Shown piece after piece: positions 1 to 5,413 of a DNA stretch of 5,413 bases. Every line of letters begins with the position of its first letter. The stretch's first letter is position 1. The position numbers were made by a program, and so were the translations under genes. Source of the DNA: CAADGL01 sp964643885. GTDB taxonomy: Bacteria > Planctomycetota > Phycisphaerae > UBA1845 > Fen-1342. The notes beneath the pieces are model-generated. The model made no database searches. It saw nothing but the letters and a program-made list of their open reading frames with translations, and was not told the origin of the DNA. The DNA lies in the NCBI GenBank assembly GCA_964643885.1, contig CAZXUI010000123.1, forward strand, positions 1 through 5,413, written 5' to 3'.

Positions 1-49
1 TCACGCCATCGCTCTCATCCGTGAGGGGAAAGAAGCCCAAGGAAGGGGC

Positions 50-80
50 CTGGGGGAACCTGCGGAGCTGGTTCCCCCAG
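50..80 (-). terminator. Strong hairpin, candidate terminator of the GH94 transcript
   Basis: The arms CTGGGGGAACC (50-60) and GGTTCCCCCAG (70-80) are perfect reverse complements, giving an 11-bp, GC-rich stem with a 9-nt loop. It lies about 170 nt downstream of the GH94 stop codon. Read on the minus strand, the stem is followed by a pyrimidine-rich stretch (GCCCCTTCCTTGG) rather than a clean U-tract, so it is not a textbook intrinsic terminator. It could instead be a transcript-stabilising 3' hairpin, or serve a gene beyond the left edge. The stem is seen directly; the role and strand are inferred. Confidence 0.45.
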
Positions 81-173
81 ATTCAACCCACGAATTCTGC
101 GGAAGAGCCTTTTTTCGGTACCGCGAAGATTCCTGGGGTCGCCTTTGACTGCGCGCCCCGGAAGAGGGCTTGA

Positions 174-208
174 CGAATTGCGGATAACGAATGGCGAATA
201 GCGAGGCA
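174..208. repeat. Degenerate heptamer tandem repeat (CGAATRG-like)
   Basis: Five successive 7-bp units read CGAATTG, CGGATAA, CGAATGG, CGAATAG, CGAGGCA. They share a CGA/CGG start at strict 7-bp spacing, and the middle copies are the best preserved. It lies between the GH94 stop codon and the hairpin at 50-80. A 7-bp unit shifts frame at each copy, so it is not a coding repeat. I do not know its function. It may be a decayed intergenic microsatellite. Confidence 0.5.
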
Positions 209-253
209 CGCCCGTGGCCGCGAGGTCTTGCTACCCGACGAGCACTGGGACAG

Positions 254-2767
254 CTAGCGACACCGCACGCGCACCTTGAACACTCCCGGCCGGGAAGCCG
301 GCGGAATCACATCTCCCTCCAGCACGCGCTCCCCCAGCGTGATCTCCACCGCCTTGCCGATCTCGAGCGAAGCGTCACGCTCGATGCGAATCTCGAACAG
401 GCTGCCGCGGTACGGCCGCGTGATCGTCGCGCCCGCCCACTCCGGGGGCAGACACGGCGCGATCCGCAGCCCCTCCCACGTCGGTTGCACGCCCAGCACC
501 CACTGCGTCACCACGCGATGCAGCCACGCGGCCGAGCCGGTGTACCACGTCCAGCCCGCCCGGCCGTGATAGGGCGAGTCCGGCCCGTCCACGTTGCCCG
601 GCAGGACATAGGGCTCGGCCCAGTAGCGTTCCGGGTCCTTGAGCGCCGGGTTGATCGCCCGCAGCAGCCGCCCGACCAGCTCGCTGTCGCGCATCTTGCA
701 GGCCGCAGCGATCGCCCACGTGGCCGCATGCGTGTAGACGCCGCCGTTTTCGCGCAGCCCCGGGGCGTAGCGCGTGATGTAGCCGATCTCGCGGATCGGC
801 CGGTCGAAGGCCGGCGCCAGCAGCAGCGCCCCCGCCTCGCTGACGAGCTGCTCGCGCACGCTCGCCAGGCACTGCGCGGCCCGGTCCGGCGGCGCGACGT
901 CATTGAGAATCGCCCAGGTCTGTGCATTGAGAAAGATGCGGCCGACGCGGTTCTCGCGGCTGCCGAGCTTGCGGCCGTCGTCGAGCGTGGCCCGGATGTA
1001 CCAGTGTCCGTCCCAGCCGTGGCGGTTGATCGCCTCGATCAGCCGTGTGCGCCGCTGCGAGAAATCGGCCGCGACGGCCCGCGCCTCGGCCGGAATCGGC
1101 GCCGCGGCATCGCCGCCGGTCTGCGCGGCGACGATCTTCGGCCAGATCACGTCCGCGCGGGCGGCGATCTGGCTCCACACGTCGAGCAGGCCGACCAGGA
1201 ACTCCGCCAGCCAAAAGGACTCGCCCTTCTCCTCGCGGCCGACCGCGCTGAGGCCGTCGTTCCAGTCGCCGGCGCCGATGAGCGGAATCCCGCGCGGGCT
1301 CGTACGCGAAAAGGAGCGCTGAAACGCCCGCCAGACGTGCTCACAGAGCGTGGCCGGCCGCTCGTCATCCACGAAGGGCGCCCGCTCCAGCAGTATCCCC
1401 AGATCGCCCGTCTCCAGGATGTAGCTGCCGGTCACGTACGCGAGCCAGAGCAGGTCATCCGTCATCCGCGTGCGCAGGCCGGTCTCGGTCAGCGGATGCC
1501 ACCAGTGATACACCGACCCGTCGGCGAATTGATGGGCCGCGTGCAGCAGAATCTGCTCGCGGCAGCGGACCGGCTCGCTCGTCAGCCAGAGCTGCGAGTC
1601 CTGAAGCTGATCGCGGAAGCCGAACGCCCCGCTCTGCTGGTAGTACCCCACCCGGCCCCACAGCCGCGCGCTGATCGCCTGGTAACGGACCCAATCGTTG
1701 ACGATGCAGTCGAGCGTGGGCTCCGGAGTGGAAATGCGGCACGCCGCCAGCCGCTCGTGCCAACCCGACTTGACGCGCTCCAGCGCCGCCTCGATGGCCG
1801 CTGCGTGGGCCGTCCCGTCGCCGCCGTCGAGCGCGTGCTCGAGCAGCGCCTCGGCCGACGGCCGGTCGTCGCCGGCCGCCAGGACGAACCCGAGCGTGTG
1901 CTCCTGCCCCGGCCGCAGATCGATCGCGCTGCGCAGGGCCGCGATCGGGTCATGATGCCGCCCAAAGCAGGGCTTCCACAGGTCCTCGGCCAGCGACTGC
2001 GGCGCGGCGTAATCGCCATAGCGCCCCAGGAACGCCGCCTTGTCGCCTTGCGCCGCCAGCACCGGCTCGCAGCAGGCGAAAACACTCACATACGGAAAGT
2101 CGTGGTTCCAGTGGCCCCAGCGGTCGCTCTGCACCGCCTCCCACATGTCGCTGCGGGCGAAGATCGCTCCGCGGGCCGCATCGAACTCCGTCTCGACGAA
2201 GAGCTTCTGAAACTCGCGCCGCGGCGAGGGCGCCACGCCGCAGCACCACTCGATCAGCGCCGTCAGCTCGATCCGCCGCTCGCGCTTCGACACATTCCGC
2301 ACGCGCACGCGCCAATGCTCGATCGGCCGCTGCGCATCGGCGAAGAGCGTCCACTCCGTTTCGATCTCGTCCACGGTGGCCAGGAACGTCGTGTAGCCGA
2401 GCCCGTGACGAGCCTCGAATGCGTCATACGCCGGCCAGGTCGGGGCCGGCGCGGCCGACCAGAGCCGGCCGGACTCTGCGTCGCGCACGTAGAGAAACCG
2501 GCCGGAGGCGTCGCGGGCCAGGTCCTGCTCCCAGCGCGTAATCGCGGCGAGCTGCGAGTTGCCGCGCCAGGTGAAGCCGCTTCCGGTCTGGCTGACGACC
2601 AGGCCGAAGCCCGGGTTGGAGATCACGTTGACCCACGGCCGTGGTGTGCGCGGGTTGTGGATGACGTACTCGCGCCCGTCGGGGGAGAATCGACCGTAGG
2701 CGGTGGCCGCGGTTGAATCGGTTCTGGAGAGCTCGTTCTGGGGCTTGGCGGCGGTGGGGCGGGTCAT
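254..2767 (-). CDS. GH94 family glycoside phosphorylase (beta-glucan disaccharide/oligosaccharide phosphorylase)
   Basis: An inverting phosphorylase that should split a beta-glucosidic bond with inorganic phosphate, releasing alpha-glucose 1-phosphate (or a close analogue) in the cytoplasm. No signal peptide is visible. Counting from the ATG, the N-terminal beta-sandwich begins near residue 24 with YGRFSPDGREYVI, then PWVNVISNPGFG (44-55) and the GSGFTWRGNSQL segment. The catalytic (alpha/alpha)6 barrel spans roughly 345-770. It holds FGFRDQLQDS (R385/D386), HPLTETGLRTRMTDD, GAGDWNDG with the predicted general acid D504, ENGGVYTH (H680, phosphate-binding by family analogy) and GWTWYTGSAAW (T743). 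A short beta domain follows the family signature LGVQPTWEGLRIAPCLP. The length of 837 residues is close to cellobiose and cellobionate phosphorylases and shorter than the roughly 1,100-residue 1,2-beta-oligoglucan phosphorylases. The GGWTWYTG-type motif is shared with beta-1,2-glucan-type members, so the acceptor is unresolved. The ATG at 2767 is chosen over a GTG two codons upstream because AGGA sits 7 nt before the ATG but only 2 nt from the GTG. Family assignment is firm; substrate is inference. Confidence 0.95.
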   Translation of the reverse strand: MTRPTAAKPQNELSRTDSTAATAYGRFSPDGREYVIHNPRTPRPWVNVISNPGFGLVVSQTGSGFTWRGNSQLAAITRWEQDLARDASGRFLYVRDAESGRLWSAAPAPTWPAYDAFEARHGLGYTTFLATVDEIETEWTLFADAQRPIEHWRVRVRNVSKRERRIELTALIEWCCGVAPSPRREFQKLFVETEFDAARGAIFARSDMWEAVQSDRWGHWNHDFPYVSVFACCEPVLAAQGDKAAFLGRYGDYAAPQSLAEDLWKPCFGRHHDPIAALRSAIDLRPGQEHTLGFVLAAGDDRPSAEALLEHALDGGDGTAHAAAIEAALERVKSGWHERLAACRISTPEPTLDCIVNDWVRYQAISARLWGRVGYYQQSGAFGFRDQLQDSQLWLTSEPVRCREQILLHAAHQFADGSVYHWWHPLTETGLRTRMTDDLLWLAYVTGSYILETGDLGILLERAPFVDDERPATLCEHVWRAFQRSFSRTSPRGIPLIGAGDWNDGLSAVGREEKGESFWLAEFLVGLLDVWSQIAARADVIWPKIVAAQTGGDAAAPIPAEARAVAADFSQRRTRLIEAINRHGWDGHWYIRATLDDGRKLGSRENRVGRIFLNAQTWAILNDVAPPDRAAQCLASVREQLVSEAGALLLAPAFDRPIREIGYITRYAPGLRENGGVYTHAATWAIAAACKMRDSELVGRLLRAINPALKDPERYWAEPYVLPGNVDGPDSPYHGRAGWTWYTGSAAWLHRVVTQWVLGVQPTWEGLRIAPCLPPEWAGATITRPYRGSLFEIRIERDASLEIGKAVEITLGERVLEGDVIPPASRPGVFKVRVRCR

Positions 2768-2773
2768 AGGCAC

Positions 2774-2778
2774 TTCCT
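2774..2778 (-). promoter_or_regulatory. Ribosome binding site of the GH94 gene
   Basis: On the minus strand AGGAA is followed by GTGCCT and then ATG. The AGGA core is 7 nt from the ATG at 2767, a normal spacing. It is too close to the GTG at 2773 to serve it. This decides the start as the ATG. Confidence 0.65.
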
Positions 2779-2806
2779 GCTGCCCAGGCCGGCCGTCCTG
2801 CGCCGC

Positions 2807-2822
2807 CTGAAAGCGCTTTCAG
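2807..2822. promoter_or_regulatory. LacI-family operator, perfect 16-bp palindrome
   Basis: CTGAAAGCGCTTTCAG is its own exact reverse complement. The core TGAAAGCGCTTTCA has the central CG and flanking A/T-rich half-sites typical of LacI/GalR-family operators such as the CcpA cre site. It overlaps the -10 hexamer of the GH94 promoter and covers the expected transcription start, so bound repressor would block initiation. The site recurs with one change at 4324-4337, beside the LacI-type gene in this window, which is the likely ligand. The sequence is seen directly; binding is inferred. Confidence 0.88.
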
Positions 2823-2849
2823 TATACCGCTTTCCGCCCGGTCTCACAA
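2821..2849 (-). promoter_or_regulatory. Promoter of the GH94 gene (sigma70-type)
   Basis: On the minus strand TTGTGA (plus 2844-2849) is followed after exactly 17 bp by TATACT (plus 2821-2826), matching the TTGACA/TATAAT consensus at 4 and 5 of 6 positions. Transcription would start near 2814, inside the operator, leaving a leader of about 45 nt before the ATG. The GH94 gene therefore seems able to be transcribed on its own, although it also lies only 125 nt downstream of the co-directional secreted hydrolase gene. I see no convincing terminator between them, so read-through is possible. Confidence 0.65.
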
Positions 2850-2892
2850 TTCCGAAATCGCCATCGGCCGCGGGAAAACGGCCCCCACCGGC

Positions 2893-4302
2893 TTATTTCG
2901 AGCGGGCGGACCCCAATCTCAGCCGCTCGACCGCCCGCCGCGAGTTCGGGTGCCTCATGAAGAGCTTCCAGATCAGCCCCGTGCGGGCGTTCTCGATGGC
3001 CAGCAGCATCGGTCCCTGGTCGATCCCGACGTAGTCGTCGTGGGCGTAGTTCTGGTCGAGGTTGAACGAGTCGACGAAGCCGTAGCCGCCTTCGCTCGGG
3101 TCGCGCCAGACCAGCGGCTTGCCGTCCGCTCCCTTGAGCGCCCGCATCGCCCGCAGCGCCGCGAGGCTCTCGGCCGGCGTGAACATGATGGCGGAGCCGG
3201 CCGCGTAGGGTGCGACCGTCCCTTCGAAGAGCTGCTCTTCGTCGCGCAGATTCGGGCGTATTTCGGGCACGATGTAGCCGTCGCGCGAGGCACAGGCACT
3301 GAGCCCCCAGATGTCGCCCGAGAGCGTCTTGTAGCGCTCGCCCAGCTCGCGGCAGCGCTGCCGGTGCGACAGCACGGCTCGGCGCGAGTTCTCCCACCAG
3401 TCCACGCGCGGCCCGCTTGCGCCGAAACGCGACGGATCGTCCGTGCCGAGTGCGGCGTAGTCGATCCAGCAGTGGCTGAAGAAGTACGTGAACAGCGTCC
3501 CCGGCCAGGAGACTACGAAACCCGGGAGATCAGCGTGCGATTTGACCGTCCGCTGAAGCTTGTAATACAGCGCCGGGTCCACTGCGTGCTCGCTGCGGGG
3601 CGAGCCGACGGCCAGGAAGTAGATCAGCCGCTCTTCGTCGCTGGCCGTCCACCAGTGCCACTTCAGGAACTCGCCCGGACCGTCCATTTGCTCGACGTCG
3701 GCCGCGCGCCAGCCCATGCTGATGAAGCCGTTGTCCTTCTCGACTGCGTACCAGCGCCAGTTCGCCTCCTCCAGCATCTGGTCGACGTACTCGGAGACCT
3801 GGCCGCCGAAATACTCCGCCGCGACCACCGCGCCCGCCAGCAGCAGGGCGGTGTCGACCGTGCTGGCGACGGTCTCGTAGCCGTGATGCGATGGGCCGGC
3901 CGTATTCAGATCCGGGAAGTGCAGATAGACGCCCTCGCGGCGGTTGTCGCGCCGGGTCAGCAGGGAGCGCAGCACGACCTCCGCCCGCTCGCGGGCCTTC
4001 TCGCGCGTCACCCAGCCGCGCTGCACGCCGATCGGCAGCGAAGAGAGCTGAAACCCGACCGCCGCGATGCTCGCGACCGGGCCCTTCATCCGGTCCTTCG
4101 CCAGGCAGGCCGGGTCGCCGACTTCCCTCCAGAAATACAGGAAGCAGGCGTGCTGAATCTCCTCCAGCAGCTTCTCGTCGGCCGGGCTGAAACTGAACTG
4201 TCCGGGCCTGGCGACGTCCGGCGGGGGAGCGATAACCTGCGACTGGCCAAGGGCGGCCGGTGGTGCGAGAAATGCCGCTGCCAAAACGACTTGACGCCAC
4301 AT
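2893..4302 (-). CDS. Secreted PF10091/COG5368 glycoside hydrolase, GH144-like (putative endo-beta-1,2-glucanase)
   Basis: Predicted exported hydrolase of the glucoamylase-like family PF10091 (COG5368). Its characterised members include GH144 endo-beta-1,2-glucanase and a sophorose-releasing enzyme from Bacteroidetes. Residues 1-19 form a signal peptide: R3, a hydrophobic run, and ALG before Q20. The (alpha/alpha)6 domain starts near residue 40 with ADEKLLEEIQ and FLYFWRE. Family landmarks follow in order: ETVASTVDTALLLAG (143-157, E143 and D150), the WWTASDEERLIYFLAVGSP segment (217-235, E223/E224), LFTYFFSHCWID (270-281), LSGDIWGLSACASRDGY (327-343), GTVAPYAAGSAIMFTP (361-376), and FNLDQNYAHDDYVGIDQGPMLL (413-434) with ENARTGLIWKLFM after it. 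The 469-residue length is normal for GH144. The frame stays open to 5073 opposite the regulator gene, but ATG 4302 is chosen because it begins the signal peptide. No Shine-Dalgarno precedes it. The neighbouring GH94 phosphorylase suggests the two act in sequence. Which acidic residue is catalytic, and whether the bond is truly beta-1,2, cannot be settled from sequence alone. Confidence 0.9.
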   Translation of the reverse strand: MWRQVVLAAAFLAPPAALGQSQVIAPPPDVARPGQFSFSPADEKLLEEIQHACFLYFWREVGDPACLAKDRMKGPVASIAAVGFQLSSLPIGVQRGWVTREKARERAEVVLRSLLTRRDNRREGVYLHFPDLNTAGPSHHGYETVASTVDTALLLAGAVVAAEYFGGQVSEYVDQMLEEANWRWYAVEKDNGFISMGWRAADVEQMDGPGEFLKWHWWTASDEERLIYFLAVGSPRSEHAVDPALYYKLQRTVKSHADLPGFVVSWPGTLFTYFFSHCWIDYAALGTDDPSRFGASGPRVDWWENSRRAVLSHRQRCRELGERYKTLSGDIWGLSACASRDGYIVPEIRPNLRDEEQLFEGTVAPYAAGSAIMFTPAESLAALRAMRALKGADGKPLVWRDPSEGGYGFVDSFNLDQNYAHDDYVGIDQGPMLLAIENARTGLIWKLFMRHPNSRRAVERLRLGSARSK

Positions 4303-4305
4303 GAG

Positions 4306-4319
4306 AGGTTTGATAACCT
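4306..4319. repeat. Short inverted repeat over the hydrolase gene -10
   Basis: AGGTT and AACCT are perfect 5-bp arms separated by TGAT, just before the hydrolase start codon and overlapping its predicted -10 hexamer. It is unlike the TGAAAGCG operator, so it could be a site for a second regulator or a chance palindrome. Five-bp arms are weak evidence. Confidence 0.35.
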
Positions 4320-4338
4320 GGAATGAAAGCGCTGTCAA
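4310..4338 (-). promoter_or_regulatory. Promoter of the secreted hydrolase gene
   Basis: On the minus strand a perfect TTGACA (plus 4333-4338) is followed after 17 bp by TATCAA (plus 4310-4315), which matches the -10 consensus at 4 of 6. The operator at 4324-4337 covers most of the -35 and half the spacer, a repressing position. Only 7 nt separate the -10 from the ATG at 4302, so the predicted start of transcription falls at or next to the start codon and the mRNA would be leaderless. This agrees with the lack of a Shine-Dalgarno. Confidence 0.6.
4324..4337. promoter_or_regulatory. LacI-family operator, second copy, in the divergent control region
   Basis: TGAAAGCGCTGTCA matches the operator core at 2808-2821 in 13 of 14 positions; the single change (T to G) breaks the palindrome in one half-site. 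It sits between the divergent hydrolase and regulator genes, over the hydrolase -35, about 30 bp upstream of the regulator ATG. It should allow coordinate control of the hydrolase and autoregulation. Binding may be weaker than at the perfect site before the GH94 gene. Confidence 0.82.
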
Positions 4339-4368
4339 TGAACTTCCTCGCGGCAGACCCCAGGTGCC

Positions 4369-5406
4369 ATGGCCGCTTCGATTGAAGACGTCGCGCGGCT
4401 CGCCCAAGTATCCATCTCGACTGTCTCCCGAGTCATCAACCGGCGCGATCTGGTCAGCGAGAAGACCCGCGTCCGCGTCGAGCAGGCCATTCGCACGCTC
4501 GGCTATCGGCCGAATCCGTTCGCCCGCGGGCTGATGCTGCGCCGCAGCGAGCTGATCGCGCTCGTGCTGCCCGATCTGCACGGCGAGTTCTACTCCGAGA
4601 TCATCCGCGGCGCCAGCGAGAAGGCCCGCGAGCTGGATTACGGGCTGGTCGTCTCGTCCGTGCGCGACGGCGACGACAGCCATTCGCTGCTGGCGGCGCT
4701 TCAGCAGCGCTCCTTCTGCGACGGCGTGGCGGTGATGGTCTCCGAGGTGACCGACCGGCTCCAGGAGACGCTGAGCCGCTTTGCCCTGCCCTTCGTCGTC
4801 ATCGACGAGGATATCGACACCGTTCCGCACGACAGCGTGGTGATCAATCAGCGGCACGGCGCGCTGCTGCTCGTGCAGCACCTGCTGGACAACTGCGGCG
4901 CCCGGCGGATCATCTTCGTCGGCGGACCCGAGACGAACATGGATACGCGGGCGCGGCTCGAGACGACGCGGCAAGTCGCGGCCCGCCGCGGCGTGACCAT
5001 CCGCGACGGTGACATCTACTTCCTCGACTATCAGTTCGACACCGCCCATATCCTGGCCACCCGCTGTGCGCACGAGTGGGCCGGCGCGGGCAACTGCGTC
5101 TTCGCTGCGAACGATGAGATGGCGGCCGGGATTCTCACCGCGGCCGGTGCGGCCGGGCTGAAGGTGCCCGGCGATCTGGCCGTCGTGGGGTTCGACGATA
5201 CGCGCATCGCCCGCATGACCCGTCCGACGATCACGACCGCGCGCGTGCCGAAGGCCCAGATGGGTGCGACGGCCGTCGAGCTGCTCTGTCTGCGGCTGGC
5301 CGACGCACAGCGGCCGTCGACGCGCATTTCGCTCCAGCCCGAGCTGGTGGTGCGCGAGTCGTGCGGGGCGCTGCTCCGCAGCGCCGGCACGGCCGCGCGC
5401 GCCTGA
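4369..5406 (+). CDS. LacI/GalR-family transcriptional regulator
   Basis: A 345-residue one-component sugar-responsive regulator, most likely a repressor. The N-terminal helix-turn-helix is canonical: IEDVARLAQVSISTVSRVIN (5-24), with I16, S17 and R21 at the positions that usually set operator choice. A linker and hinge helix follow, NPFARGL (49-55), where L55 is the expected minor-groove leucine that opens a central CpG. That fits the CG at the centre of both operators. The periplasmic-binding-protein-like effector domain runs from about residue 62 (LIALVLPDLHGEFYSEII) to 335. It holds VFAANDEMAAG (244-254, D249 a usual ligand-contact position), VPGDLAVVGFDDT (266-278) and PTITTARVPKAQMGATAVELL. 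The ATG at 4369 places the helix-turn-helix exactly at the N-terminus, as in the family; a weak AGGTG lies 2 nt upstream. It is divergent from the hydrolase gene, with 66 bp between start codons. The inducer is probably a sugar made by the neighbouring enzymes (inference). Confidence 0.97.
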   Translation: MAASIEDVARLAQVSISTVSRVINRRDLVSEKTRVRVEQAIRTLGYRPNPFARGLMLRRSELIALVLPDLHGEFYSEIIRGASEKARELDYGLVVSSVRDGDDSHSLLAALQQRSFCDGVAVMVSEVTDRLQETLSRFALPFVVIDEDIDTVPHDSVVINQRHGALLLVQHLLDNCGARRIIFVGGPETNMDTRARLETTRQVAARRGVTIRDGDIYFLDYQFDTAHILATRCAHEWAGAGNCVFAANDEMAAGILTAAGAAGLKVPGDLAVVGFDDTRIARMTRPTITTARVPKAQMGATAVELLCLRLADAQRPSTRISLQPELVVRESCGALLRSAGTAARA

Positions 5407-5413
5407 TCACGCG

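Larger units (their letters stand above)
4291..4338 (+). promoter_or_regulatory. Candidate promoter(s) of the LacI-type regulator gene
   Basis: Two plus-strand options exist. TTGACG (4291-4296) with GATAAC (4312-4317) has a short 15-bp spacer and would start near 4324, in the operator. TTGATA (4310-4315) with TGTCAA (4333-4338) has a 17-bp spacer but a poor -10, and uses the same hexamers as the opposing hydrolase promoter in swapped roles. Both would be covered by the operator, so autoregulation is expected in either case. Neither is strong. Confidence 0.3.

Noticed and set aside
15..209. 64-codon minus-strand open frame in the left non-coding region
   Set aside because: Its first residues (SPFVIRNSSS) come from the heptamer repeat and it runs through the hairpin. 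No ribosome binding site or protein family resemblance is visible.
191..2716. 841-codon open frame on the plus strand opposite the GH94 gene
   Set aside because: The translation is low-complexity Arg/Pro/Ala/Leu-rich sequence with no domain, as expected from the complement of a GC-rich gene. The minus-strand GH94 protein has full family motifs across the same span.
2771..2773. GTG as an alternative GH94 start, two codons upstream
   Set aside because: The AGGAA ribosome binding site lies directly against it, whereas it is 7 nt from the ATG at 2767. The difference is only two residues.
2841..2852. GGAATTGTGAG (minus strand), resembling a half of the E. coli lac operator
   Set aside because: There is no matching second half-site, and the TTGTGA is better explained as the -35 hexamer of the GH94 promoter.
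2850..2892. Possible terminator between the hydrolase and GH94 genes
   Set aside because: GC-rich segments here can form only short, imperfect stems and no T-tract follows on the minus strand. I could not support a terminator.
2950..4326. 458-codon open frame on the plus strand opposite the secreted hydrolase
   Set aside because: Arg/Val/Ala-rich antisense reading with no recognisable motif. It also overlaps the divergent control region. The minus-strand frame is clearly the real gene.
4303..5073. N-terminal extension of the hydrolase frame across the regulator gene
   Set aside because: This part is antisense to a well-supported LacI-family gene and would bury the signal peptide in the middle of the protein. 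The ATG at 4302 is the sensible start.

Overview
The window is GC-rich bacterial DNA (about two-thirds G+C by eye) with three complete, tightly packed genes. Two glycoside-active enzymes lie on the minus strand and a divergent LacI/GalR-family regulator lies on the plus strand. Nothing in it is taxonomically diagnostic. GC content, codon use and gene types would fit Planctomycetota, Acidobacteriota or a similar environmental polysaccharide degrader, but this is a guess.

Layout: 1-253 is non-coding, with a strong 11-bp-stem hairpin (50-80) that could end the GH94 transcript and a short degenerate heptamer repeat (174-208). 254-2767 (minus) encodes an 837-residue GH94 inverting disaccharide/oligosaccharide phosphorylase without a signal peptide. 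2768-2892 is a compact control region with a good sigma70-type promoter whose -10 overlaps a perfect 16-bp palindromic operator. 2893-4302 (minus) encodes a 469-residue secreted PF10091/COG5368 protein, the family that includes GH144 endo-beta-1,2-glucanases. 4303-4368 is a divergent control region with a second copy of the operator, one mismatch from perfect. 4369-5406 (plus) encodes the LacI-type regulator.

Working model (inference): the exported GH144-like enzyme cuts a beta-glucan, plausibly beta-1,2-glucan, outside the cytoplasm. The short products enter by a transporter not in this window, and the cytoplasmic GH94 enzyme phosphorolyses them to a sugar 1-phosphate, saving ATP. The LacI-type protein would repress both enzyme genes and itself through the two matching operators until a breakdown product binds it. 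The same two enzyme types (a clan GH-S fold and a GH94 module) also occur as domains of cyclic beta-1,2-glucan synthase, which strengthens the beta-1,2-glucan reading but does not prove it.

The main points to follow up are the two-operator regulon, the unresolved GH94 acceptor specificity, and a promoter placement that predicts a leaderless mRNA for the secreted enzyme.
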